A stretch of DNA of 64,000 bases from CBDBIK01 sp965206145 (lineage in GTDB: Bacteria; Pseudomonadota; Alphaproteobacteria; TMED109). Positions 1-7,828 of the stretch are shown here, piece by piece. The notes under the pieces are model-generated. The model was not told the origin of the DNA, made no database searches, and worked only from the letters and a program-made list of their open reading frames with translations. Both the position numbers and the translations under genes were made by a program. Positions within the stretch are counted from its first letter, which is position 1. Each line of letters opens with the position of its first letter. The stretch is from assembly GCA_965206145.1 (NCBI GenBank), contig CBDBIK010000002.1, positions 124,001 through 188,000 on the forward strand. The letters are read 5' to 3'.

Positions 1-1
1 G

Positions 2-229
2 ATCGCCTTCGCAGGCGCGGCAATTCTCACGCCCCCTGACCTCATCAGCCAGGTCGGCCTCGGCATTCCCATCATCATCCTGTTCGAAATTTCGATCGTA
101 CTGGCCGCGATGATGGAGAAAAAACGCGCAGCTCGCGAAAACGCTGCCGATGATCCGCCAAACGGTGACGGGCCGGATGGGACTCCGGACGACGACATAC
201 CCGAGACCGATCATCACATGGCTGGCTGA
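2..229 (+). CDS. tatC: Sec-independent translocase TatC, C-terminal end (partial)
   Basis: The last 75 residues of a protein whose start lies upstream of the window. It reads through a loop with LTPPDLISQVGL and a final membrane helix (GIPIIILFEISIVLA), followed by a charged, Asp/Pro-rich tail. The LTPPD-x-ISQ segment followed by an IPxxxLxExSI helix is typical of the last two transmembrane segments of TatC, the membrane receptor of the twin-arginine export system. The next gene is serS, a common partner of tat genes in Alphaproteobacteria. Only the tail is visible, so completeness cannot be judged. Confidence 0.85.
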   Translation: MAFAGAAILTPPDLISQVGLGIPIIILFEISIVLAAMMEKKRAARENAADDPPNGDGPDGTPDDDIPETDHHMAG

Positions 230-239
230 GGAACGAGGC

Positions 240-1508
240 GTGCATTCGCTGGAATTGATCCGCGAAGATCCCGAGAGGTTTGACCGGGATCTTGTGCGGC
301 GTGGGCTTGACCCCGCAAGCACCTCGGTGCTCGCTCTCGACTTGCGGCGGCGCAAGCTTGTCAGTGCATTGCAGGAAATGCAGGCCGAACGAAATAAAGT
401 TTCGAAGGAGGTCGGAACGCGGAAGGGCAGAGGAGAGGATGCGGGCGACCTCCTTGAGCGCATGGGAGCCCTGAAAAAAGAAATCCCCGGTCTTGAGGAA
501 CAGGTTCGCGAGGCTGACGTGGAAATCCATGGGAAGTTGGCCGAACTTCCAAACCGCCTCTCCCCTGACGTGCCTCCCGGTGAGGATGAGTCCGCCAACA
601 AGGAATTTCGCCGTTGGGGGGAGCCGCCAAAGCTGGGTTTTGAGCCTCAAGACCACGTCGCGCTTGGTGAAGGGCTGGGTTTGATGGATTTTGAGTCATC
701 GGCTCGGATGTCGGGCGCTCGCTTCGTCACTCTTCTTGGTCCGCTTGCCCAACTCGAACGGGCTCTCGGGAATTTCATGATCGATCTGCAGACGGGCGAG
801 CATGGCTACCGGGAGGTGAGTCCCCCCTCCCTTGTCCGGAAGCAGGCTCTCTTCGGGACGGGTCAGCTTCCGAAGTTCACGGAAGATCTGTTTCGCACCA
901 CCGATGGGCGTTGGTTGGTTCCGACGGCCGAGGTTCCCCTCACCAACCTGGTGGCGGAGAAAGTTCTCGAGGAGGGTGTGCTCCCTCTCCGGGTCACCGC
1001 TTGGACTCCGTGTTTCCGGGCCGAGGCGGGCGCTGCGGGACAAGATTCACGAGGCATGATCCGCGTGCACCAGTTCAGCAAGGTCGAACTGGTTTCGGTC
1101 ACCCATCCCGATGAATCAGAGGCGGAACTGGAGCGGATGACGGGATGTGCTGAGGAGGTGCTGAAACGGCTCGAAATCCCGTACAGGATTGTCATGCTTT
1201 CCGCGGGAGACACTGGGTTTTCGGCGCACAAGACCTATGACATCGAAGTATGGCTGCCAGGACAGGGTGCTTATCGGGAGATCTCGAGCTGCTCGAATTG
1301 CGGAGCTTTCCAGGCACGTCGCATGAACGCACGTTTTCGCCCCAAGGAAGGCAAGCTCAACCATGTTCATACTCTGAACGGCTCTGGTCTTGCCGTGGGT
1401 CGACTCCTCGTCGCGATTTTGGAGAACGGACAGGAAGCGGATGGATCGATCCGGATTCCGGAACCGGTTCGCCCGTACTTCGGCGGGACGGATAGACTGG
1501 AACCTTGA
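240..1508 (+). CDS. serS: Seryl-tRNA synthetase
   Basis: Charges tRNA-Ser with serine in the cytoplasm. About 423 residues, the usual length. Residues 1-115 form the long helical tRNA-binding arm. The class II catalytic core follows: the serine/ATP site TAEVPLTN, motif 2 (FRAEAGAAGQDSRG), the SCSNCGAFQARR stretch and motif 3 (NGSGLAVGR). I chose the GTG at 240 because the family N-terminus (HSLELIREDPE) begins there and a GAGGAACGAGG ribosome-binding site precedes it; an upstream in-frame ATG at 150 would lie inside tatC. Two serine tRNAs, the substrates, also lie in this window. Confidence 0.97.
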   Translation: MHSLELIREDPERFDRDLVRRGLDPASTSVLALDLRRRKLVSALQEMQAERNKVSKEVGTRKGRGEDAGDLLERMGALKKEIPGLEEQVREADVEIHGKLAELPNRLSPDVPPGEDESANKEFRRWGEPPKLGFEPQDHVALGEGLGLMDFESSARMSGARFVTLLGPLAQLERALGNFMIDLQTGEHGYREVSPPSLVRKQALFGTGQLPKFTEDLFRTTDGRWLVPTAEVPLTNLVAEKVLEEGVLPLRVTAWTPCFRAEAGAAGQDSRGMIRVHQFSKVELVSVTHPDESEAELERMTGCAEEVLKRLEIPYRIVMLSAGDTGFSAHKTYDIEVWLPGQGAYREISSCSNCGAFQARRMNARFRPKEGKLNHVHTLNGSGLAVGRLLVAILENGQEADGSIRIPEPVRPYFGGTDRLEP

Positions 1509-1543
1509 CGACCGCTGAACCGGTCTGAGCAGGAAACAGGACC

Positions 1544-2524
1544 ATGGAATACGTGCGTTTTGGCAATACCGGCACGAAGGTGTCGAGACTCTGCCTGGGA
1601 ACGATGACATTCGGCACGCCGGGCTGGCGGGACTACGTCATGGAGCGTAAACCGAGCCGCCCCATCGTGCAGGCGGCTCTTGATGCTGGAATCAATTTCT
1701 TTGACACCGCGGACATCTACTCCCTGGGCGGGAGCGAAGAGGTCGTGGGAAAATTGCTCAAGGAGATGGTCAGGCGCGACGAGTTCGTGCTCGCGACCAA
1801 GGTCTACAATCCGATGGGCGATGGTCCCAACCAGCGTGGCCTGTCTCGGAAGCACATCATGGAGGCGATCGATGCCTCCCTTTCCCGCCTCGGTATGGAC
1901 TACGTCGATCTCTACATCATCCACCGTTGGGATCCAGAAACCCCGATCGAGGAAACGATGGAAGCCCTTCACGATGTCGTGCGTTTAGGCAAGGCACTTC
2001 ACATCGGTGCTTCCAGCATGTTTACCTGGCAATTCATGAAGGCGCAGTCCGTGGCGGAAAAAAACGGCTGGACACAGTTCGTCTCCATGCAAAACCATTA
2101 CAACTTGGTCTACCGGGAGGAGGAAAGAGAGATGCTCCCGCTCTGCGTGGATCAGGGAATCGCGGTGACCCCTTGGAGTCCGCTTGCCCGAGGCTTTCTC
2201 GTAGGAAACCGCCATCGTCAGGGTGGCGGTGATACCGTGCGTGCGCGCACCGATGACATCGCGCAGAAGATGTACTATTCCGATACCGATTTCGAGATCG
2301 CTGACCGCACGGTCGCGCTGGCTGAACGGCTGAAGACGAGTCCAGCGGAAGTGGCACTCGCATGGATGCTGTCAAAGCCAGCCATCACCGCGCCAATTAT
2401 TGGTGTGTCGACCAAAGAGCAACTGCAGGTGTTGCTGAAGGCTCCGGAGCGGACGCTTGCACCGGAAGACATTGCACATCTGGAAGAGCCCTACCGCCCG
2501 CGGGAGATCGCGGGGCACTCGTAG
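1544..2524 (+). CDS. Aldo/keto reductase
   Basis: A 326-residue NAD(P)H-dependent oxidoreductase with the (beta/alpha)8 barrel of the aldo/keto reductase superfamily. The catalytic tetrad is in place: Asp54 and Tyr59 (FFDTADIY), Lys86 (LATKVYNP) and His127 (IIHRWD). The cofactor-binding region (TPWSPLARGFL, then IIGVSTKEQL) is also typical. It follows serS by 35 bp on the same strand and may be co-transcribed. The family reduces many aldehydes and ketones; nothing here fixes the substrate. Confidence 0.92.
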   Translation: MEYVRFGNTGTKVSRLCLGTMTFGTPGWRDYVMERKPSRPIVQAALDAGINFFDTADIYSLGGSEEVVGKLLKEMVRRDEFVLATKVYNPMGDGPNQRGLSRKHIMEAIDASLSRLGMDYVDLYIIHRWDPETPIEETMEALHDVVRLGKALHIGASSMFTWQFMKAQSVAEKNGWTQFVSMQNHYNLVYREEEREMLPLCVDQGIAVTPWSPLARGFLVGNRHRQGGGDTVRARTDDIAQKMYYSDTDFEIADRTVALAERLKTSPAEVALAWMLSKPAITAPIIGVSTKEQLQVLLKAPERTLAPEDIAHLEEPYRPREIAGHS

Positions 2525-2563
2525 GGGTAGGGCATCGCAGGTTCCTTTCCCGGCGGGGATGGA

Positions 2564-2653
2564 TGGCGGATGGGGAGGGATTCGAACCCCCGGATCCCTT
2601 TCGAGATCTCCGGTTTTCAAGACCGGTGCCTTAAACCACTCGACCACCCATCC
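2564..2653 (-). tRNA. tRNA-Ser(UGA)
   Basis: Read on the minus strand, the 7-bp acceptor stem GGATGGG/CCCATCC closes, the anticodon loop CTTGAAA gives anticodon TGA, there is a long variable arm (GAGATCTCGAAAGGGATC) as in class II tRNAs, and the T loop is GTTCGAATC. The discriminator G and the 3' CCA are encoded. With CCA the gene is 90 nt. Confidence 0.96.
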
Positions 2654-2733
2654 TGTAGCATCACCATCGCATTGGCCCACATTGTCGGCACGATGCGCGA
2701 GCATCATCTCGGCATTTTAGGGGAGGACGAAGT

Positions 2734-3012
2734 CTAGCTGGATCCTGGTCCTCTTGTTCGGATGCGGATGGCGTTTCCATCTCCTCTCGGGACGGTTTCC
2801 AGCAGGACGTGTCCTGTCACCTCACAGAAGGCGGCAAAATCCTTTGGTGCGGCGGGGTCGTCGCTGAGGACTATGACATGGGCCCCTTGCGGAAATCCCT
2901 TCAGAGCTTTTCGAGCCCGCAGAACGGGAAGCGGGCAAAGCAGACCCGTGTAGTCGAGCACTTCCGGCTGCGCAGTGTCCGCCGGGAAGCCGTTGCATGG
3001 GTCCTCTGTCAT
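2734..3012 (-). CDS. TusA-family sulfur carrier protein
   Basis: A 92-residue protein of the TusA/SirA family. The signature is LLCPLPVLRARKAL, whose cysteine carries the persulfide sulfur in characterised members. A beta strand (HVIVLSDDPAAPKDF) and a C-terminal strand follow, as in the two-layer sandwich fold. The ATG at 3012 overlaps the stop of the upstream decarboxylase gene (ATGA) and is preceded by GAGGAGGGAGA. Canonical TusA works in tRNA 2-thiouridine synthesis; paralogues serve molybdenum cofactor or sulfur oxidation pathways. The context does not decide which applies here. Confidence 0.85.
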   Translation of the reverse strand: MTEDPCNGFPADTAQPEVLDYTGLLCPLPVLRARKALKGFPQGAHVIVLSDDPAAPKDFAAFCEVTGHVLLETVPRGDGNAIRIRTRGPGSS

Positions 3013-3401
3013 GATGAGGGTCTGTCTCCCTCCTCTTCGTCTCGAACGCGTCTCGCCACCTGAAACGATGAGACCGCGGCGGGCATTCCACAGTACACGG
3101 CAATCTGGAGGAGTGTCTCGCGGATCTCCTCCCACGTGCACCCGTTTCGGCGCGCTCCACGCAAGTGCAGTTCGAATTCCGCCGTTCGTCCGAGGGCAGC
3201 GAGCATACAGAGGTTGTTGATGCTCTTCTGCTTGAGACTCAGCCCTTCGCGTCCCCAAATCCCGCCCCAGCAGTACTCGGTCAGCAAGTCTTGGAAATCC
3301 TTGGTGAAGTTATCGGTGTTGCCGACGGCGCGTTCGACGTATTCATCGCCAAGCACCTTTTTTCGGATGCTCAGGCCTTTTTTGTAGAGATTCGTATCCA
3401 T
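3009..3401 (-). CDS. Carboxymuconolactone decarboxylase family protein (PcaC-like)
   Basis: A 130-residue all-helical protein. The C-terminal half (ELHLRGARRNGCTWEEIRETLLQ, then YCGMPAA) matches the PcaC branch of the carboxymuconolactone decarboxylase/AhpD superfamily, and the length equals that of PcaC. There is no CxxC of the AhpD peroxidase branch. PcaC decarboxylates 4-carboxymuconolactone in protocatechuate breakdown, but no other pca gene is near. I took the ATG at 3401, with GGGAGGG upstream, rather than an earlier in-frame ATG. The gene overlaps the tusA-like gene by 4 bp, so the two are translationally coupled. Confidence 0.85.
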   Translation of the reverse strand: MDTNLYKKGLSIRKKVLGDEYVERAVGNTDNFTKDFQDLLTEYCWGGIWGREGLSLKQKSINNLCMLAALGRTAEFELHLRGARRNGCTWEEIRETLLQIAVYCGMPAAVSSFQVARRVRDEEEGDRPSS

Positions 3402-3465
3402 GCGACCCTCCCAGCCTTCGTGCACTTGGGGGGATGTTACAAGCAATAACGCTTAATCGGTCGTG

Positions 3466-3479
3466 TATAATCTCGTGCC
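3466..3479 (+). promoter_or_regulatory. Candidate -10 element; possibly leaderless transcript
   Basis: A perfect TATAAT sits at 3466-3471, only 8 bp before the ATG at 3480, in the divergent intergenic region. No good -35 box is seen at 17 bp. No ribosome-binding site is present before the ATG. Together this suggests transcription starting at or very near the start codon. This is inference from sequence only. Confidence 0.35.
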
Positions 3480-5216
3480 ATGCATGACCTTCTGATTCGC
3501 GGCGGCACGATTGTCGATGGCACTGGCACACCTTCGTTTCGGGGCAATGTGGCTGTCAGGAACGGTCTCATAGTCGGCGTCGGAGAAGATGCCACGGGCC
3601 CAGCACGGAGAACCATTGACGCGGAAGGGCACCTTGTCCTTCCCGGTTGGGTGGATATCCACACCCATTACGACGGCCAAGCGATGTGGGATCGCCATCT
3701 CGCGCCGTCCTCGCTGCACGGGGTGACCACGGCCGTGTTCGGGAACTGCGGCGTGGGATTTGCTCCTGTTCGCCCAGGAAGTGAGGATTACCTCATCAAC
3801 CTGATGGAAGGCGTTGAGGACATTCCCGGCTCGGTACTCGCCGAGGGCGTGGACTTTTCTTGGGAATCCTTTCCTGAATTTATTGATGCCCTTGACCGCA
3901 CCACGCGCACGATGGATGTCGCCGCCCAGCTTCCGCACGGAGTCTTGCGTTTCTACGTCATGGGCGAACGTGGTGCCGATCACGGGACCGCCCCATCCGC
4001 CGACGAGATTGACCGCATGGGCAAACTCACTGAGGAGGCACTCCAGGCAGGAGCGCTTGGAGTATCCACCTCGCGTACGACCAAGCACAAGGCGGCGGAT
4101 GGTCGCATGACGCCGGGATTGTCAGCAGGGCAGGAGGAGTTGTTCGGGATCGCCGATGCCATGAAGAGGGCGGGTGCTGGCGTTTTCCAGTGCAACACTG
4201 ATTTTGGCCCGGGCGAGTACGAAATTCTCGAGCAGGTTGCGATTCGCTCAGGCCGCCCGCTTTCCGTTCTTCTTCTCCAGATCGATAAGGAGCCAAACCT
4301 GTGGCGGCAGACCCTCGATTCGATTGAGCGTTCGGCAGCTAACGGAATCGCAGTTAACGGACAGGTTGGATGTCGACCTATCGGAATCATGATGGGGATC
4401 GATACCAGCGTAAATCCGTTCGTTGAGCATCCGCTCTGGAAGCCGCTTCTGGGTAAGTCCACCAAGGACCGCTTGGTGGCGCTTGCAGACCCGGATTTCC
4501 GCCGTCGCCTCATCGAGGAGCGCCCTGACAATCCTCACACGGATTTCATGGCCTATGCGTTGGAAAGAGGATTCGAGTTGGGCGATCCGCTCAATTATGA
4601 ACCGCATCCCTCCCAGACCATCAAGACACGTGCTGAAACTGAAGGGCGTTCAGCGTGGGAGCTTGCCCTTGAGGTTATGGAGAAGGACGACGGCAGAGGA
4701 CTGATCCTGTACCCGTTCGAGAACTATTCCGAAGGCAACCTCGAGGTTGTTCGTACCCTTCTCGAATCTCCCCACACGGTCTGCGGGCTGGGCGACGGTG
4801 GTGCGCACGTGGCAACAATCTGTGATGCTGGTTATCCGACATTCATGCTCACCTACTGGGCCCGTGATCGGGCCGAAGGGCAATTTCCCCTCGAGTATCT
4901 CGTTCGCAAGCAGACCTTCGCCACCGCGCAGGCTTACGGGCTCCACGACCGGGGGGTTCTCGCCCGTGGTTTCCGGGCCGATATCAACATTGTCGATTTT
5001 GAGGAGCTTGCCCTGGAGCGCCCCGAAATCATTCGCGATCTCCCGGCCGGAGGACGCCGCCTCATGCAGGGAGCGCATGGCTATCATCACACTTTTGTGG
5101 GAGGAGTCGAAGTGCGTAATGGTGGGGAATTTACCGGAGAATTCCCTGGAATCACCATAAAAGGTGCTCGTTCGGCACCAGAAGGGGCGGTGTTGCCCGA
5201 ATCTCGGGTGTACTGA
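3480..5216 (+). CDS. N-acyl-D-amino-acid deacylase family amidohydrolase
   Basis: A 578-residue amidohydrolase-superfamily enzyme of the D-aminoacylase type, which hydrolyses N-acyl-D-amino acids to the D-amino acid and a carboxylate. The N-terminal beta-sandwich (MHDLLIRGGTIVDG) leads into the metal site VDIHTHYDGQ (His61, His63, Asp65), followed by GNCGVGFAP, whose cysteine is a metal ligand in the family. The C-terminal part has GLGDGGAH and FRADINIVD. Length is somewhat above the roughly 480-residue classical D-aminoacylases, and similar to the longer dihydroorotase-like members. It stands alone, divergent from the pcaC-like gene. A D-amino-acid transaminase is encoded far away at 61954, and no link is implied. 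Confidence 0.85.
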   Translation: MHDLLIRGGTIVDGTGTPSFRGNVAVRNGLIVGVGEDATGPARRTIDAEGHLVLPGWVDIHTHYDGQAMWDRHLAPSSLHGVTTAVFGNCGVGFAPVRPGSEDYLINLMEGVEDIPGSVLAEGVDFSWESFPEFIDALDRTTRTMDVAAQLPHGVLRFYVMGERGADHGTAPSADEIDRMGKLTEEALQAGALGVSTSRTTKHKAADGRMTPGLSAGQEELFGIADAMKRAGAGVFQCNTDFGPGEYEILEQVAIRSGRPLSVLLLQIDKEPNLWRQTLDSIERSAANGIAVNGQVGCRPIGIMMGIDTSVNPFVEHPLWKPLLGKSTKDRLVALADPDFRRRLIEERPDNPHTDFMAYALERGFELGDPLNYEPHPSQTIKTRAETEGRSAWELALEVMEKDDGRGLILYPFENYSEGNLEVVRTLLESPHTVCGLGDGGAHVATICDAGYPTFMLTYWARDRAEGQFPLEYLVRKQTFATAQAYGLHDRGVLARGFRADINIVDFEELALERPEIIRDLPAGGRRLMQGAHGYHHTFVGGVEVRNGGEFTGEFPGITIKGARSAPEGAVLPESRVY

Positions 5217-5283
5217 TCCCCGTGTTGGAAGCGTGTTTGAGACGAACGAGGGGCGGTGTTGCCCGAATCTCGGGTGTACTGAT
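5184..5283 (+). repeat. 34-bp perfect direct repeat containing a palindrome
   Basis: Two identical 34-bp copies lie at 5184-5217 and 5250-5283, offset by 66 bp. Each contains the inverted repeat CCCGA-ATC-TCGGG. The first copy covers the last codons and stop of the deacylase gene, the second is intergenic. The sequence between the copies is not itself repeated. It may be a local duplication of a gene end, or a hairpin acting on the transcript; there is no T-run to call it a terminator. Confidence 0.8.
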
Positions 5284-5336
5284 TCAGGCGTTTTGGCCTG
5301 TGAGCCGCTTTCTCCTCTTGACGCGCACTGGAATGC

Positions 5337-5678
5337 ATGATTCTCTTTCGGCTTGTGGGAACAGAATTTCGCAATCGTCTGTGGGCTGTGCTTCGCCGCG
5401 TGGGATTCGTTGCGGCGTTTCTTTACCTCGCCTTCCACATAGTGCAGGGAGGGCCGAGCCTCATCTCCTTGCTCGAAAACCGTGAAGAAATCACCAAGAT
5501 CAAGGAGCAGGTCGAGCCCCTTCGGGCGGAGCGTGCGCTCCTCATTCGTCGGTTGTCGATGCTCAGCCCTGGTGCTCTTGATCCTGATTTCCTCGATGAG
5601 CGCGCGCGCACCGTGCTAGGCTGGGCTCACCCGGATGACTTGGTTTTCCTGCTCGAAACGCCCGGTCAGGAGCGCTAG
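5337..5678 (+). CDS. FtsB-like septum formation initiator protein
   Basis: A 113-residue bitopic membrane protein. A short cytoplasmic N-terminus precedes one membrane segment (about 22-40: VGFVAAFLYLAFHIVQGG). A periplasmic coiled coil follows (about 44-75: LLENREEITKIKEQVEPLRAE), then the conserved tail LDPDFLDERARTVLGWAHPDDLV. This is the FtsB/DivIC architecture of the FtsQLB cell-division complex. In Alphaproteobacteria this gene is typically found just ahead of pdhA, as here, which supports the assignment. Start ATG 5337 has only a weak ribosome-binding site. Confidence 0.88.
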   Translation: MILFRLVGTEFRNRLWAVLRRVGFVAAFLYLAFHIVQGGPSLISLLENREEITKIKEQVEPLRAERALLIRRLSMLSPGALDPDFLDERARTVLGWAHPDDLVFLLETPGQER

Positions 5679-5718
5679 CCTGCGCGCCTTGCGTGGCCTT
5701 CTCCCGCGGAATTCCGTG

Positions 5719-6822
5719 ATGCCTGCCTCCAAAACAGCTTCCGAAACATCTCGGGTCTCCAAGGCCCGCACGACCAAGCGTAAGACAGCGCTGAGAGCCC
5801 GAAAAAAGGGAAACGGAACGGCTAAGGGCAACGGCAAGGGGGCCGTCGCCCTTGGGGCGAAACCCGAAGAGCTTCTCGACGTTCACCGCCAAATGCTACT
5901 GCTGCGGCGTTTCGAGGAAAGGGTTGGCCAGCTCTATGGCATGGGGATTATTGGAGGGTTCTGCCATCTCTACATCGGGCAGGAGGCGGTGGCCGTCGGC
6001 ATGGAGCGTGCGATTCACCCGGATGATTCCGTGATCACGGCCTATCGGTGTCACGCCCACATGATTGCCCGCAGGGCTGATCCCGCTGCCGTTATCGGTG
6101 AACTTCTGGGTAAGGCCGGAGGTGTCTCCAGGGGCAAGGGTGGTTCGATGCACTTGTTCGATCCTGCCAGGAACTTTTACGGGGGGCACGGCATCGTAGG
6201 AGCACAGGTGCCCCTCGGTACCGGAATCGCGTTCGCGCTCCGCTACCGCAAGATTGACCGAGTCTGTGTGACCTACCTAGGCGACGGGGCACTTAACCAA
6301 GGGCAGGTCGCGGAAGCTTTCAACATGGCCGCACTCTGGAAACTTCCCGTTATTTACGTGATTGAGAACAACCAATACGGGATGGGAACCTCGGTTGTGC
6401 GTTCGGCAGCGGTCACCGAACTCCACCGCCGCGGCGAATCGTTCGGCATTCCGGGTCGCCAGGCTGACGGCATGAATCCGTTTGAGGTCGAAGCGGTCGG
6501 GCGCGAGGCGGTCGACTTCGTGCGTGCAGGCAATGGACCAATTCTGCTTGAGATGCGTACCTATCGCTATCGAGGCCATTCGATGTCGGATCCGGCGAAG
6601 TACCGGAGCCGGGAAGAGGTGGAGAAGGTTCGTGATGAGCGAGATCCCATCGACTTCACCAAAACACTTCTTATCGAATCCGGCGTTCTTGACGAAGAGG
6701 GAGCCAAGGTCCTCGATCGTGAGGTTCGTGAGAGCGTCGTCGAGGCAGTGACCAAGGCCCAGGCAATGCCCGAACCCGAGGCGAATGAACTGTTCACCGA
6801 CGTGAATGCTCCCGATGGCTGA
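5719..6822 (+). CDS. pdhA: Pyruvate dehydrogenase E1 component, alpha subunit
   Basis: The thiamine-diphosphate-binding half of the E1 heterotetramer, which decarboxylates pyruvate and passes the acetyl group to lipoyl-E2. The first ~50 residues are Lys/Ala/Gly-rich and disordered-looking, longer than in many homologues. The catalytic domain starts around ELLDVHRQMLLLRRFEE. The ThDP motif begins at GDGALNQGQ (about residue 188) and ends in IENNQYGMG. The phosphorylation-loop region YRYRGHSMSDPAKYR is conserved. I placed the start at ATG 5719; an earlier in-frame ATG at 5635 would lie within ftsB. The stop overlaps pdhB by 8 bp. Confidence 0.95.
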   Translation: MPASKTASETSRVSKARTTKRKTALRARKKGNGTAKGNGKGAVALGAKPEELLDVHRQMLLLRRFEERVGQLYGMGIIGGFCHLYIGQEAVAVGMERAIHPDDSVITAYRCHAHMIARRADPAAVIGELLGKAGGVSRGKGGSMHLFDPARNFYGGHGIVGAQVPLGTGIAFALRYRKIDRVCVTYLGDGALNQGQVAEAFNMAALWKLPVIYVIENNQYGMGTSVVRSAAVTELHRRGESFGIPGRQADGMNPFEVEAVGREAVDFVRAGNGPILLEMRTYRYRGHSMSDPAKYRSREEVEKVRDERDPIDFTKTLLIESGVLDEEGAKVLDREVRESVVEAVTKAQAMPEPEANELFTDVNAPDG

Positions 6823-7798
6823 GATCAGCGTCCGCGAGGCCCTTCGTGATGCCATGGCCGAGGAGATGCGCCGCGATGACGCAGTGTTCCTCATAGGCGA
6901 GGAGGTCGGCGAATACCAAGGTGCCTACAAGGTGAGCCAGGGGCTGCTTGAGGAGTTTGGACCAGACCGCGTTGTCGACACCCCCATCACCGAAGCAGGC
7001 TTCGCCGGAATCGGCGTGGGTGCTGCCATGACCAAACTACGGCCTATCGTTGAGTTCATGACTTGGAATTTTGCGATGCAGGCGATCGACCAGATCATCA
7101 ATTCAGCTGCGAAAACACGCTACATGTCGGGTGGCCTCGTCGAGGTTCCCATCGTCTTCCGCGGCCCCAATGGGGCGGCGGCGCAGGTGGCAGCTCAACA
7201 TAGCCAGGACTACGGCTCCTGGTACTCACACGTCCCGGGTCTTAAGGTGGTTGCTCCGTACGATGCCGCCGATGCCAAGGGGTTGCTGACGTCTTCAATT
7301 CGTGATCCGGATCCAGTCGTCTTTCTTGAACACGAACTTCTCTATGGAGCGAAGGCGGAAGTTCCCGACGGAGAACATGTGACACCGCTGGGCGAGGCAC
7401 GTATCACGAGACTTGGAGTTGACGTAACGCTTGTCGCATGGTCGCGTGCCGTGGCAACCGCAATAGAGGCCGCTGGAATTCTCGCCAACGAAGGGATCGA
7501 AGCGGAGGTTATCGACCTCCGGACGCTTCGCCCCCTTGACCGAGAAACGATTCTCGTTTCGTTGCGAAGAACCCATCGGATCGTTGTCGTAGAGGATGGT
7601 TGGCCATCGAGTGGTATTGGTGCGGAGATCGTCACTCTTGCTGTCGAGGGAGGGTTTGATGAGCTGGATGCTCCACCGGCACGGGTGTCTGGGGCCGATG
7701 TCCCGCTACCGTATGCGGCTAATCTTGAGAAGCTCGCTCTGCCCGATGCAGCCCGGGTCGTTGCCGTGACGAAAGAGGTGTGCCATGTCCAAGACTGA
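6815..7798 (+). CDS. pdhB: Pyruvate dehydrogenase E1 component, beta subunit
   Basis: The 327-residue partner of PdhA. The N-terminal ThDP-binding domain shows LIGEEVGEYQGAYKVSQGL and TPITEAGFAGIGVGAA, and the C-terminal transketolase domain shows TLVAWSRAV and VEDGWPSSGIGAEI. The ATG at 6815 lies inside the end of pdhA, so the pair is translationally coupled. Unlike the E1-beta of several Alphaproteobacteria (for example rhizobia), it has no N-terminal lipoyl domain; the only lipoyl domain of this operon is in PdhC. Confidence 0.96.
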   Translation: MAEISVREALRDAMAEEMRRDDAVFLIGEEVGEYQGAYKVSQGLLEEFGPDRVVDTPITEAGFAGIGVGAAMTKLRPIVEFMTWNFAMQAIDQIINSAAKTRYMSGGLVEVPIVFRGPNGAAAQVAAQHSQDYGSWYSHVPGLKVVAPYDAADAKGLLTSSIRDPDPVVFLEHELLYGAKAEVPDGEHVTPLGEARITRLGVDVTLVAWSRAVATAIEAAGILANEGIEAEVIDLRTLRPLDRETILVSLRRTHRIVVVEDGWPSSGIGAEIVTLAVEGGFDELDAPPARVSGADVPLPYAANLEKLALPDAARVVAVTKEVCHVQD

Positions 7799-7828
7799 TT
7801 CGGTTCCGTCCGAAGGAGAAAACCGCTG

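Noticed and set aside
3009..3258. Longer N-terminus for the TusA-like protein (start at 3258)
   Set aside because: The extra 82 residues overlap the PcaC-like gene antisense-free but out of frame and have no family similarity; the ATG at 3012 has a good ribosome-binding site.
5184..5283. Direct repeats considered as a CRISPR array
   Set aside because: Only two copies, one inside a coding region, and no cas genes in the window.
4650..5438. Minus-strand frame containing a repeated peptide (VHPRFGQHRP) near the deacylase end
   Set aside because: The peptide repeat is only the antisense reading of the 34-bp direct repeat; there is no start signal or family.
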